A stretch of 64,000 bases of DNA from Candidatus Saccharimonadota bacterium (GTDB lineage: Bacteria > Patescibacteriota > Saccharimonadia > Saccharimonadales > Saccharimonadaceae): contig JAFWMT010000002.1 in the NCBI GenBank assembly GCA_017545525.1, forward strand, positions 84,215-148,214, given 5' to 3'. The translations under genes and the position numbers were made by a program. How positions within the stretch are numbered: the first letter of the stretch is position 1; each line of letters begins with the position of its first letter. Of the stretch, positions 28,308 to 36,846 are shown piece after piece. The notes below the pieces were generated by a model. The model ran no database searches. It saw only the letters and a program-made list of their open reading frames with translations, and was not told the origin of the DNA.

Positions 28308-29666
28308 TTAGTGTTCTTTGTCGAGCGACATAAAACGTAGTAGCTCCGGATGGAAGTAGAGTTCAATCGTTCCAATTGCACCATGGCGGTGTTTTCTAAT
28401 CAGAAGTTCAGTAATATGAGTCTCTTCTTCCTCCGGTTTCTTGTAATAATCCGTTCTGTGTAGGAACATTACCAAATCGGCGTCTTGCTCAATCGAACCT
28501 GATTCGCGCAAATCCGACAAAACCGGCCTCGGGTCGTCTCTTCCTGTTACACCACGCGACAACTGCGCCAACGCTACCACCGGGATTTCTAATTCACGCG
28601 CTAAAATTTTCAAACCACGCGAGATTTCCGTTACTTCCTGTACACGATTCCCCGCATATCTATCCGAGCCCGAAATCAGTTGTAGGTAGTCTACAATCAC
28701 GATACCAATATCATGATCATGCATCGCACGCCGAGCTTTGTTACGAAGTTCCATAATCGTCATCGAGCTCGTATCATCTATATACACAGGAAGCTCATCC
28801 ATTTCGCCCAATGCTTCACCAATTCTTTGGAATTCTTCGTCAGAAAGATTACCAGTCCGCATTCTCCAGTTATCAACTCCTGACACATCCGAAATCATCC
28901 GGTCGACGATTTCATTTGCCGCCATCTCCATCGAGAAAAATAAAACACCCTTATTGTTTATGCTTGCAATATTATAAGCCAAATTTTGCGCAAAAGTTGT
29001 TTTACCCATCGCTGGACGTGCCCCGACAATGATTAAGTCACCCTTTTGAAAACCAGCCGTCTTTTTGTCCAAATCTCGAAAGCCAGTTTTTAGACCTCGG
29101 AGCGCTCCTTTATTTTTGTGTAATTCTTCAATCCTATCGAACGCATCCGCCAACAAATCGTTCATTGCAACATAATCACTTTTTATAATTTTATCGGAAA
29201 CTTCAAACAAATCTTTTTCCGCCCCACCAATTAAATCGTTCACTTCCGCATCGTCTTCGTAAGCCTTATTCGCAATATCTGTACCCGCTTTAATTAAGCG
29301 CCTTCTTACCGAAGCCTTTTCAATAATTTCCGCATAAGCTTTCGCATGCGAAGCTGCTGGCACGAAGTTCGATAGTTCCGTTAAATAAGCTCCCCCACCG
29401 ACTTCTTTTAATTTCTTTTTCGCTCGTAGTTCCGAAGTTAAAGTTAGTAAGTCTACCGGTTTATGCTGATCATATAAATGTATCATCGCCTCAAAAATAA
29501 TTTCGTGGCGTTTTTCGTAAAAGTCCCGCGGTTTTAAAATCGTCAAAATCTCCGGCAACACACCATCCGCAATCATAATCGCTCCGAGCAAGGATTTCTC
29601 GGCTACGATGTCTTGAGGCGGAACTCTCCCGCCTTTTTCGTTAGAATGGGCTACCTCCTCCGTCAT
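28308..29666 (-). CDS. dnaB: Replicative DNA helicase DnaB
   Basis: 452 aa: N-terminal primase-binding helical domain (PQDIVAEKSLLGAIMI), then RecA-like domain with Walker A GARPAMGKTTFAQ, VDYLQLISG (Walker B), LAQLSRGVTGRDDPRPVLSDLRESGSIEQDAD and a late RKHRHGAIG arginine region. No intein. Start ATG 29666 has GAGGAGAGG upstream and lies inside the end of dnaX (26-nt overlap), so the clamp loader and helicase are co-translated. Confidence 0.97.
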   Translation of the reverse strand: MTEEVAHSNEKGGRVPPQDIVAEKSLLGAIMIADGVLPEILTILKPRDFYEKRHEIIFEAMIHLYDQHKPVDLLTLTSELRAKKKLKEVGGGAYLTELSNFVPAASHAKAYAEIIEKASVRRRLIKAGTDIANKAYEDDAEVNDLIGGAEKDLFEVSDKIIKSDYVAMNDLLADAFDRIEELHKNKGALRGLKTGFRDLDKKTAGFQKGDLIIVGARPAMGKTTFAQNLAYNIASINNKGVLFFSMEMAANEIVDRMISDVSGVDNWRMRTGNLSDEEFQRIGEALGEMDELPVYIDDTSSMTIMELRNKARRAMHDHDIGIVIVDYLQLISGSDRYAGNRVQEVTEISRGLKILARELEIPVVALAQLSRGVTGRDDPRPVLSDLRESGSIEQDADLVMFLHRTDYYKKPEEEETHITELLIRKHRHGAIGTIELYFHPELLRFMSLDKEH

Positions 29667-31050
29667 TTTTTACCTCTCCTCCCATTATATCAGAAATTCG
29701 ATCCAAAGTTTCATCTTTTTTCATTTGCCTAGGGGTCTCGCCAATTTCGTGTATTGTAATTTTTACCCCTCCACCCGCATCAATTAGAATCTTCTTATTA
29801 TTATCCCGTGCTAAAATTGTTTTCACAATTTTTTTCTCCGGGTAAATCTCTAGTTCTTGATTATTAAACTCAAAACGACATTTTTTCAGTTGCAAATAAA
29901 CCGCCTCATTCAACCCCTTCACCTTCTCCAAATATCCTCGCCAATCAAAGGCAGTAGTTTTTGAGGGCGTAAACACATCTTCTTTTGTGAGTATTTTTTG
30001 ATTTGAATCTGAAAAATCTATATTCCTGACGTCCCCGAGAGGTTCGTCCGTAGGACGGTTCTCTCGGCGGACCAGCGTATGAGATTTTTCAGATTCAAGT
30101 CTACGAACAAAAGAAGATGTGTTTAGAGTCTTGTTAGATAAGGCTACGAGCAATTTCGCTTCCGCAAACGGCGCCTTAACATCGGTCAACTTACCTAGTA
30201 AAGACAAATACTCAGGCTTCGGCTCATTAATAATAGTCCTAATTAATTCTTCAGTTAAAGTCTCGGCTTTTACTCCCGAAGCTAACAAATCTCTTAAAAT
30301 CGTTGTAATTTTTACAACATTACCCGATGCATACTCTATCAAAAGTTCATTAATTTTTTCATCTTCCGGTAGTCCCATTGCCGAAACTACCATATCTTTC
30401 GTAATCGTTTCTTGTGACAAGGTCGAAATTTGATCGAGTAAACTCAAAGAATCCCTAAATGACCCTTCACCTCGTTTTACGATAATTTTTAACGCTTCAT
30501 CATCAATTTTAATCTTTTCTTTTTCCGCTACCCCCTTCAAATACCTAAACATCGTTTCGGTATCAGCTAATTTAAAAGTATAAGTTTGTGCTCGCGAAGT
30601 AATCGTTACCGGAACTCTATAAGCATCAGTCGTCGCCATAATAAAAATTACATGTGCCGGCGGTTCCTCAAGCGTTTTTAAAAGTGCGTTAAACGCTTCT
30701 TTTGTTAACATATGTACTTCATCAATGATATATATTTTATACTTCCCACTCGTCGGCGCAATTGCGGCTTTTTCGCGTAGTTCCCTAATATTATCAATCC
30801 CCCGGTTCGAAGCCCCATCAATTTCAACAATATCAACATAATCGTCTTCGATTTCGTATTTAAACCCATTTACCTCATGCGCCAAAATTCTCGCCACGCT
30901 CGTCTTCCCGCAGCCTCTCGGTCCAATAAAAAGATAGGCATGGCTAATCTTCCCCTGTTCAAGTGATTTGATTAACGGTTCCGTTACTTGCGGCTGCCCA
31001 ACTACATCCCGCAACGTTAGCGGCCTACATCTCCGGTATAAACTCTTCAT
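29641..31050 (-). CDS. dnaX: DNA polymerase III subunit gamma/tau, short, zinc module missing, palindromic insert
   Basis: 469 aa. Residues 1-240 are the AAA+ clamp-loader ATPase: GPRGCGKTSVA (Walker A), IIDEVHMLTKEAFNALLKTLEEPP (shared in pieces with all DnaX) and TSRAQTYTFKL (SRC region). The four-Cys zinc module that normally sits between ALN and EIDAAS is gone (ILAHEVNGFKYEIEDDYVDIVEIDGAS region). Domain III runs to ~308. Residues ~309-360 are encoded by a 154-bp palindrome. The C-terminal ~100 residues (FDWRGYLEKVK) are tau-like but short. TATAAT is 8 nt before ATG 31050. Confidence 0.93.
   Translation of the reverse strand: MKSLYRRCRPLTLRDVVGQPQVTEPLIKSLEQGKISHAYLFIGPRGCGKTSVARILAHEVNGFKYEIEDDYVDIVEIDGASNRGIDNIRELREKAAIAPTSGKYKIYIIDEVHMLTKEAFNALLKTLEEPPAHVIFIMATTDAYRVPVTITSRAQTYTFKLADTETMFRYLKGVAEKEKIKIDDEALKIIVKRGEGSFRDSLSLLDQISTLSQETITKDMVVSAMGLPEDEKINELLIEYASGNVVKITTILRDLLASGVKAETLTEELIRTIINEPKPEYLSLLGKLTDVKAPFAEAKLLVALSNKTLNTSSFVRRLESEKSHTLVRRENRPTDEPLGDVRNIDFSDSNQKILTKEDVFTPSKTTAFDWRGYLEKVKGLNEAVYLQLKKCRFEFNNQELEIYPEKKIVKTILARDNNKKILIDAGGGVKITIHEIGETPRQMKKDETLDRISDIMGGEVKNDGGGSPF
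29971..30124. repeat. Palindromic element 3, in frame inside dnaX
   Basis: Outer arms AAACACATCTTCTTTTGT at 29971-29988 and its complement at 30107-30124 are perfect over 18 bp. A second perfect arm pair, TTGAATCTGAAAAATCT, lies at 30003-30019 and 30082-30098. The centre is a GC hairpin CCGAGAGGTTCGTCC (30035-30049) with GGACGGTTCTCTCGG (30053-30067), with two near-central T:T-type mismatches. It is translated through without a stop. Confidence 0.85.
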
Positions 31051-31064
31051 TAATATCTATTATA

Positions 31065-31583
31065 TCACAATGCTGCCTCGACGGCTGCCCATGTAGCTTC
31101 GTCGTTTTTCGCCGGAATCGTCACTGAAACCTGCGAACCTTCGCGTAAGTGGAAATAAGTTACTGATGCATATAAAATCTGATATTCTTTTCCGGCCACT
31201 TCTACAAAATATTTATCATCATGATGAGTCAAAGTTCCGATTACCGTCTTACGTTCAACTGGACCAATTTGTTTATAAAGAAACTTTCCGTCTTCCGTAA
31301 TTGTTAATTTCATAATATCGCCTTCAACCAACTTCGACTTCGAAGCATAGTTCGCTGGCACTGGATAATTTTTCCCATCCGGTCCAATCATAATCTGCCC
31401 ATCAAAAATCCCCTCAATAATTTTTCCCTCTGGTCCTGAAACAACTGTTTCTCTTGGTGCAGCAATGGTTTCACCATCGCCCAAAATCGAAATTAGAAGC
31501 TCTTTTGCCGCCGATAAATTAGTTTCTGCGTCAGAAAGCAGCGTTCGTAATCTCTTTATTTGTTTTTCTGGTATTTCAGACAT
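31065..31583 (-). CDS. Unknown soluble protein, 172 aa
   Basis: No family recognised. The N-terminal ~50 residues are a helical hairpin (KQIKRLRTLLSDAETNLSAAKELL) and the remainder is beta-rich with repeats of turn motifs (IMIGPDGKNYPVP, IGPVERKTVIGTL). It ends AATWAAVEAAL-like. It is soluble and probably cytoplasmic. ATG 31583 is preferred over GTG 31586; GAGGTG precedes it. Its strong -35/-10 promoter suggests steady expression. It lies directly before dnaX (14 bp). Confidence 0.75.
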   Translation of the reverse strand: MSEIPEKQIKRLRTLLSDAETNLSAAKELLISILGDGETIAAPRETVVSGPEGKIIEGIFDGQIMIGPDGKNYPVPANYASKSKLVEGDIMKLTITEDGKFLYKQIGPVERKTVIGTLTHHDDKYFVEVAGKEYQILYASVTYFHLREGSQVSVTIPAKNDEATWAAVEAAL

Positions 31584-31621
31584 CACCTCGCATTCCTGTC
31601 TAAATATAGTATTAATATTAT

Positions 31622-31648
31622 ATTATATCAATCCCCCCGTAAAGTCAA
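31622..31648 (-). promoter_or_regulatory. Promoter of the 172-aa gene
   Basis: On the minus strand TTGACT (31648-31643) is followed after 15 bp by TATAAT (31627-31622). The predicted leader is about 30 nt and carries a weak Shine-Dalgarno. This is one of the leadered promoters, with a better -35 than the leaderless ones. Confidence 0.55.
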
Positions 31649-31722
31649 CATTTTTTTGCTAAACTTTTCCACCACAAAAACACCGGTCGTCTACAAAATG
31701 TTGTAAAAAATACATAAAATTC

Positions 31723-32775
31723 TTATGATTTTTCCCACAAACCAGTATGTTTGCCACCATCATAAATCATAGTCGGAATCCCCTTAACTCTAAGTTGATT
31801 TTCTACTATTTCGCGGTTCTGACTCATTTTATCCGTTATTTCTGGATAATTTATCATCTCACGAATTTCTTTAATTTCCTCGTCCTTCGCTCCGGCTTTT
31901 TTCAACCAGCTTTCAATCTTTTTCGCTGCTTCTTCTGCCGTATAATCCTCATTAAACTTAGTCTGGTACGAAATGCCTTCACTATTTTCACCAGTAAAGA
32001 TGTGGTCAATAATTTCTAGTGACAGCCCAGAGCGTATTTGCTCGCTCGCAAACATATATCGTACGATAATTTCGGAGTTTTTAAACTTATAATTCCCCTC
32101 TGCATCTTGAATTGCAAATGGCACTAATCTTACATTATAATCATCGAAAAACCCAGCCTTTTTTTGTTTAACATATGACGCCATACAGACCGAACAACCA
32201 GGATCGAAAATATCTACCGCAGTCGGCAACCCTTCAACTTCGTTTGGATTGATTGTAATATAGTTAAAATCATAATCTTCAGCCTTATAGGTGCGGAATT
32301 TATCCGGGAATGCCTCAAAAATCTCCCCCCATTCCGTAAACCATCTACCAGTCGCTTCAAATACATTGGTCGGTTCGCTTTCATCAATTGAACAAATTTC
32401 CGCTCCAAGCGAACAAGCCGAAGGCTTCGTCACATTACACGAACCAAGCGCCCATAACGCCAACAATGACTTAATTGCTGTCAAAATCGCCCAGACGACA
32501 ACTACAACGATAATAATAGACAGTATTTCAATAATAATCGACAAAGGTTTTACCCATTTTGGATGTTTTAACATTACCCGGCTAAGTAGTGAGTTTTTTA
32601 CATCTTCTTTAAAACCAGTCTCACATTTCTGCAATCTTACTTTTTTCCATAAACATCCCCACGCCTTTTTCAAAGCTTTAGTATAAGATTTCCAAATTTT
32701 TGGTTTAAAAATTGCTGCGACTGCTACAAAAACTCCTACAATCGCCAAAATGATAAAAGCAGCTATACACACCAT
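31723..32775 (-). CDS. Membrane-anchored thioredoxin-fold (DsbA/DsbG-like) protein
   Basis: 350 aa. A first hydrophobic segment (~2-25) and a second (~80-108) flank a basic cytoplasmic loop; the C-terminal ~200 residues have a thioredoxin fold: FDPGCSVCMASY (CxxC), a long helical insertion, and GIPTMIYDGGKHTG carrying the cis-Pro loop. The CxxC dipeptide is Ser-Val. It likely exchanges disulfides outside the membrane. TAAAAT lies 9 nt before ATG 32775. Disulfide chemistry fits the cysteine-bearing surface proteins in this window. Confidence 0.8.
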   Translation of the reverse strand: MVCIAAFIILAIVGVFVAVAAIFKPKIWKSYTKALKKAWGCLWKKVRLQKCETGFKEDVKNSLLSRVMLKHPKWVKPLSIIIEILSIIIVVVVVWAILTAIKSLLALWALGSCNVTKPSACSLGAEICSIDESEPTNVFEATGRWFTEWGEIFEAFPDKFRTYKAEDYDFNYITINPNEVEGLPTAVDIFDPGCSVCMASYVKQKKAGFFDDYNVRLVPFAIQDAEGNYKFKNSEIIVRYMFASEQIRSGLSLEIIDHIFTGENSEGISYQTKFNEDYTAEEAAKKIESWLKKAGAKDEEIKEIREMINYPEITDKMSQNREIVENQLRVKGIPTMIYDGGKHTGLWEKS

Positions 32776-32797
32776 AATGTATCTATTTTACCACAAT

Positions 32798-33958
32798 CTA
32801 AATGATTTTTCCCATCACCTTTTTTACTTTTTCAATATCCTCTGGTCTGTTGTGTAAACCTAAAGAAAAGCGTACTAAAGGCGGGTATTTGCAAACATGA
32901 TCTAGATAATAATGCGCGCAAAAATATCCTGTTCGCGCCATGATGTTTTCTCGCGAAAGAGCATTTCCTAACATATGCGAATCTAATCCATCTACATAAA
33001 ATGACATAGTCGCGTTTGGTTCACGATTAACTAAATGTACCTTACTAGACGAAGCTAAAAATTCATATAGTTCCGTATAATTATTCTCGAGCTTCTTCCA
33101 TTCAGCCTTTGGCACTTTCATCAGCCACTTTAATGCCGCACCTAACCCAACAATTTCCCCCCAAGCCTGTAAGCCAGCCTCAAAACGCGTATAGCGGTGT
33201 TCCTTACTTTCCGCCGATAATAAATACGAATCTTTTTCTACATCATCTACCATTCCGCCCCCAACAAATCCGTTTGTCATTTTTCCCATCAGCTCGTCTC
33301 GCCACACAATCACTCCTAGCGACGGTGCATATAATTTATGTGCCGAGAAACAAATCGCATCCGCTTCGATTCCTCGTACAATTTCACTAGAATGTGCCAT
33401 CGCTTGCGCCGCATCAATAATAATTATTCCGCCAGCCTTATGTATCGCCTTAACAACCTCTTTAATATTCAAAAGTTTTCGCCCATCAAAGTTCGAAGCG
33501 CAGTTTATTACTACCACCGCGTCGGAGAAATCGTAGGCGCTTGCTTCGATTGACCCATCTTCGTTCCTCTTCATCACCTCACGCGGTAACCCTGTTCTTT
33601 CACTAAACGCCATAGTCGACAAAAACGGCGAATTATGCTCAATCTCGCTTGTCATTACCTTCTTAAACGCGTCCGCCTTTAGTTGCGAAAGAATTAGGTT
33701 AATCCCGTAAGTCGTATTTAATGTAAAAGAAACTGTATATTTCTTCGGTTTCATGTCTAGATATTTTAGAACTAATTCTCGCGCTTCTTCGACTTTTTCA
33801 TCCGTTTCCACTCCCCACTTATATTTCACTCGTTCCCCGCAAGAATTATGCTCTGTATAATATTGATTAATCGCATCAATTACGCATTTTGGCCGCAGCG
33901 ATTGGCATGCCGAATCTAAATAAACTTCCCCCTCACCTAAATAATCAAACTCATTCAT
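32798..33958 (-). CDS. Aminotransferase class V / cysteine desulfurase-like (SufS-type)
   Basis: 386 aa PLP enzyme: VYLDSACQSLRP start, NTTYGINLI, VVINCASNFDGR, IIIDAAQAMAHS (PLP-contacting Asp and Gln), SFSAHKLYAPSLG-like FSAHKLYAPS with the Schiff-base Lys, YTRFEAGLQ and a possible persulfide Cys in ARTGYFCAHYY. It resembles SufS/CsdA cysteine desulfurases, giving the cell a second such enzyme beside the gene at base 1-386. Start ATG 33958 with TATAAT at 33965-33970 (6-nt gap). The palindromic element begins at 33971, immediately next to this -10 box. Confidence 0.85.
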   Translation of the reverse strand: MNEFDYLGEGEVYLDSACQSLRPKCVIDAINQYYTEHNSCGERVKYKWGVETDEKVEEARELVLKYLDMKPKKYTVSFTLNTTYGINLILSQLKADAFKKVMTSEIEHNSPFLSTMAFSERTGLPREVMKRNEDGSIEASAYDFSDAVVVINCASNFDGRKLLNIKEVVKAIHKAGGIIIIDAAQAMAHSSEIVRGIEADAICFSAHKLYAPSLGVIVWRDELMGKMTNGFVGGGMVDDVEKDSYLLSAESKEHRYTRFEAGLQAWGEIVGLGAALKWLMKVPKAEWKKLENNYTELYEFLASSSKVHLVNREPNATMSFYVDGLDSHMLGNALSRENIMARTGYFCAHYYLDHVCKYPPLVRFSLGLHNRPEDIEKVKKVMGKII

Positions 33959-33970
33959 ACTTAAATTATA

Positions 33971-34141
33971 CCATGGAAAACTAAAATCTATTTTCCTCAG
34001 CGGATAAAATCCCGCCTAATAAAAAATATAATGTCAGCTAGATTTGCTCGCGACGACGTGACCTCGCTCGCAAATTGTGACATTATATTTTTTATTGGGG
34101 GTTTTATATGCTTCGGAAAAATAGATTTTAGTTTTCCTTGG
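33971..34141. repeat. 171-bp intergenic palindromic element 4
   Basis: Arms of about 65 bp (33971-34035 and 34078-34141) are nearly complementary, with perfect blocks GGAAAACTAAAATCTATTTT (33975-33994 and its complement) and AATAAAAAATATAATGTCA (34017-34035 and complement). The 42-bp core contains ATTTGC/GCAAAT and GCTCGCGACGACGTGACC. It lies between the end of rplL and the desulfurase-like gene and can fold into a very long hairpin, so it may end rplJL transcription. Confidence 0.85.
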
Positions 34142-34172
34142 CATATACAATTAGCTAACCATTAATGATAAT

Positions 34173-34556
34173 TTAGGCGAGCTCAACAGTCGCGCCAGCT
34201 TCCTCTAACGCTTTCTTCATCGCTTCTGCGTCAGCTTTTGCAACTTTCTCTTTTACAGTTGCAGGAGCACCATCAACGATAGCCTTAGCTTCGCCTAAGC
34301 CTAATCCAGTCGCTTCTTTAACCGCTTTAATAACAGCGATTTTCTGCGCACCAGCGTCTTTGAGGACAACATCATATTCAGACTTGCCTTCATCAGCTGC
34401 CGCTTCCGCACCAGCTGCTGGGCCAGCCGCTACTGCTACTGCAGCCGCTGCTGGTTCAATACCATACTCATCTTTAAGAGTGTTCTTTAATTCATTTACT
34501 TCGAGAACAGTTAATTTAACTAATTCCTCGGCTAATTTTTTAATATCTGTAGCCAT
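34173..34556 (-). CDS. rplL: Ribosomal protein bL12 (L7/L12)
   Basis: 127 aa: N-terminal dimerisation helix ([20 protein letters not shown]), an Ala/Gly-rich hinge ([22 protein letters not shown]), and the C-terminal factor-binding domain ([23 protein letters not shown]). Start is ATG 34556 (MATDIKK) with AAAGGA upstream; a longer frame from 34571 is not needed. It follows rplJ by 30 bp as usual. Confidence 0.97.
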   Translation of the reverse strand: MATDIKKLAEELVKLTVLEVNELKNTLKDEYGIEPAAAAVAVAAGPAAGAEAAADEGKSEYDVVLKDAGAQKIAVIKAVKEATGLGLGEAKAIVDGAPATVKEKVAKADAEAMKKALEEAGATVELA

Positions 34557-34586
34557 TTTAAATCCTTTCATTAAATAGTTTGGTTA

Positions 34587-35108
34587 CTAATTTGCATGGG
34601 CTTCTAGACCAGAAACAATTCCGGACAAGCCACCAGACAACGCCGAAACGCTGTCCGTAATTGGCGAGAGCAATTGTGCTACTACTTGAGCGATTAACTC
34701 GTTCTTGGTTGGCATTGCCGCAAGCGCCTTTACTTCTTCTTCAGAAAGCGACTTTCCAAGATCATTAAAGCCGCCCATGAGGTTAAGTGCGTCATGACTT
34801 TTCGCAAACTCCGCTAGAATTTTCGCTGGAGCTACTTCGTCGTCATCCGATACTGCGTATAAAAGTTGACCAGTTAAACCAGTCGTATCAGTATCTTTAT
34901 ATACGGCGATTTGACCCATCGCTACTTTAACTAAACGATTTTTTACGACTTTAATTTTCACACCCGCTTCGCGTGCAGACTTTCTTAAATCTTGAAGTTC
35001 AGCTACAGTCAATCCCTGATATTTGGCGTAAACCGTAGTTTTTGCATTCGAAAGAAGCTCTGTTAAATCAGCAACCAATGTATTCTTTTTATCCTTTGAA
35101 ATTGCCAT
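34587..35108 (-). CDS. rplJ: Ribosomal protein uL10
   Basis: 173 aa: NTLVADLTELLSNAKTTVYAKYQGLTVAELQDLRKSAR start (L10 fold), KVVKNRLVKVA, and a C-terminal helix binding L7/L12 (NELIAQVVAQLLSPI). AAAGGAA precedes ATG 35108. The 126-nt leader upstream resembles the L10 leader that the L10-L12 complex binds to repress its own operon. Confidence 0.96.
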   Translation of the reverse strand: MAISKDKKNTLVADLTELLSNAKTTVYAKYQGLTVAELQDLRKSAREAGVKIKVVKNRLVKVAMGQIAVYKDTDTTGLTGQLLYAVSDDDEVAPAKILAEFAKSHDALNLMGGFNDLGKSLSEEEVKALAAMPTKNELIAQVVAQLLSPITDSVSALSGGLSGIVSGLEAHAN

Positions 35109-35164
35109 AAAAAGTTCCTTTGGTTATATTAATATTTCGGTTAGCTAATTGTTAAATAGCGTCA

Positions 35165-35236
35165 CCAAATTAATTTTAAGAAAATTTCCTCGGCGACATG
35201 ATTAAGGATTACTCCCGTCGCTGTCTTTGGTAACTC
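35165..35236 (-). promoter_or_regulatory. Ribosomal protein L10 leader (autoregulatory mRNA element)
   Basis: Reading the minus strand from about 35235, the transcript carries TTACCAAAGACAGCGACGGG, then AATCCTTAAT and GTCGCCGAGGAAA. This order matches the L10 leader kink-turn structure known in many bacteria, in which the L10-L12 complex binds and reduces rplJL expression. Confidence 0.7.
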
Positions 35237-35241
35237 CCTTA

Positions 35242-35270
35242 ATTATATTACATCTTGCCCAAAAAAGCAA
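35242..35270 (-). promoter_or_regulatory. rplJL promoter
   Basis: TTGCTT (35270-35265), 17-bp spacer, TATAAT (35247-35242) on the minus strand. It sets the transcription start near 35235, in front of the L10 leader. Confidence 0.65.
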
Positions 35271-35275
35271 GTGTT

Positions 35276-35860
35276 TTAGGCAACATGTTTAGTTGTCATA
35301 AATTGGAACACAGCGCCAATTACTGCAAACCCGCCAATCATCGGGAAATAGAAGATATCCTTAGGAATATCTGGAAAGACACTTAACACTGCAATCGTCA
35401 TCGCATAAGCCCCGGCTATCGCGGTTGCTATAATAATCGCCGGTTTCATTAATGCCGTCGCTGCCGCCCCAGCTACTACACCGAGGATTGCACCAATCGC
35501 CAAAGTTGGAATATCCGTGCCAAAATATTGAATCGTAATTAACATGACTAAGAAGAAGCAAATCCCTGCCAGACAAATTTTTTCAATCGAAAATCCAAGC
35601 AAACCAAGCAATATACCACCACCAACCGGAAGTAGCACTTGCCATAGCTCGTTCGCTGCAATTTGTGGCACAGCATTATTAATAATTGGCATTAAAAGAA
35701 TCATTATATTATATCCAATCAAGAACCAGATAATGAAAAATGCTACTTTTTTGATTCGATAACCAAGTAGCAGCACCGCGAGCCCAATCGCGAACATAAT
35801 TAATGATTCATAAAGTTCTAACCCCCCAATTCTATTTTCGAGTTCTTTTAACTTATCCAT
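35276..35860 (-). CDS. TMEM198/DUF4203-like polytopic membrane protein
   Basis: 194 aa with about seven hydrophobic segments separated by short turns; Gly-rich helices (GGGILLGLLGFSIEK, GAILGVVAGAAATALMKP). It resembles the DUF4203 family of uncharacterised 7TM proteins, but the match is by general pattern only. ATG 35860 is chosen because TATAAT lies 6 nt upstream; the GTG at 35866 would directly abut that box. Its end is 6 bp from the rplJ promoter. Confidence 0.65.
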   Translation of the reverse strand: MDKLKELENRIGGLELYESLIMFAIGLAVLLLGYRIKKVAFFIIWFLIGYNIMILLMPIINNAVPQIAANELWQVLLPVGGGILLGLLGFSIEKICLAGICFFLVMLITIQYFGTDIPTLAIGAILGVVAGAAATALMKPAIIIATAIAGAYAMTIAVLSVFPDIPKDIFYFPMIGGFAVIGAVFQFMTTKHVA

Positions 35861-35879
35861 AGCCACATTATAACATAAA

Positions 35880-35906
35880 AAAACGAGCCTCTAGGGCTCG
35901 TTTTTT
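35880..35906. terminator. Rho-independent terminator after rplA (bidirectional)
   Basis: AAAACGAGCC at 35880-35889 pairs with GGCTCGTTTT at 35895-35904, with a 5-nt loop and T tracts on both sides. It overlaps the rplA stop codon and ends rplA on the minus strand. Confidence 0.85.
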
Positions 35907-36846
35907 AATTATAAATGTTTTCAATTTGAATCGAAGGGCCCATAGTAGTCGTGATAAACACAGACTTAACGTAGGAACCTTTAAGCGAAGCAGGTTTTTG
36001 TGCCTTTAAGGAATCGAAAAATGCATTCGCATTTTCAACTAGCTTATCTGCGCCAAACGAAACTTTACCAACGCCAATATGTACAATTGCTTGCTTATCA
36101 ACCCGATATTCGACTTTCCCAGCCTTAGATTCTTTCACCGCTTTCTCAACGTCCATCGTCACCGTTCCAGCTTTCGGATTCGGCATTAAACCTTTTGGCC
36201 CGAGTAAACGCGCGAATTTACCAAGCTTTGGCATGTATTGTGGGGTCGAAATTAAGATATCGAAATCAATTACGCCCTTTTCGAGCTGATTTAAGAATTC
36301 TTCATCTTCAGCAATATCCGCTCCTGCGGCTTTCGCAACTTTGCAGACGTCAATCGGCGCAAACACCGCTACACGTACAGTTTTACCGTTTCCGTGTGGC
36401 AAAACTAAAGTCGTACGAATATTCTGATCTGCTTGCCTCGGGTCAACTCCGAGTCTCGCATGCACCTCAACCGACGCATCGAATTTCGCTGGGCTAGTTT
36501 TTATAGCTAGCTCAATCGCCTCTTTTAAATTATAAACTTTCTCTTTTTCAATTAGTTTCGCTGCTTCTTGATATTTCTTGCCACGACGTTCAATTCGCGG
36601 TCGCGTAACCGGCGCCACTCCCTTAGGTTTCACCGTCGCTTCTTCTGCCTTACGTTCAATTTTACGCGCTTGGCGTTCTTCTTCAGCTTTAACTTCTTCA
36701 ATATGTTTTTTTGATTTTTTACCAGATTTTGCATAGACCTCTGGCTCTGTAGTCGTTTCTTCGGCTTCAGCCTCTACAACCTCTTCTTTTACTTCCGCGA
36801 CTTTCGCTTCAGTTTCTTTTAAGTCTTTTGCCTTTTTCTCAGCCAT
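35905..36846 (-). CDS. rplA: Ribosomal protein uL1 with long charged N-terminal extension
   Basis: 313 aa against ~230 in most bacteria. Residues ~90-313 are the L1 core (KKYQEAAKLIEKEKVYNLKEAI, TTLVLPHGNGKTVRVAVFA, LGPKGLMPNPKAGTVT, GKVEYRVDKQAIVHIGVGK). Residues 1-90 are Lys/Glu/Ala-rich and likely disordered (KKAKDLKETEAKVAEVKEE). Start ATG 36846 has AAAGGAA. It is separated from rplK by an unrelated gene, unlike the usual rplK-rplA pair. Confidence 0.95.
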   Translation of the reverse strand: MAEKKAKDLKETEAKVAEVKEEVVEAEAEETTTEPEVYAKSGKKSKKHIEEVKAEEERQARKIERKAEEATVKPKGVAPVTRPRIERRGKKYQEAAKLIEKEKVYNLKEAIELAIKTSPAKFDASVEVHARLGVDPRQADQNIRTTLVLPHGNGKTVRVAVFAPIDVCKVAKAAGADIAEDEEFLNQLEKGVIDFDILISTPQYMPKLGKFARLLGPKGLMPNPKAGTVTMDVEKAVKESKAGKVEYRVDKQAIVHIGVGKVSFGADKLVENANAFFDSLKAQKPASLKGSYVKSVFITTTMGPSIQIENIYN

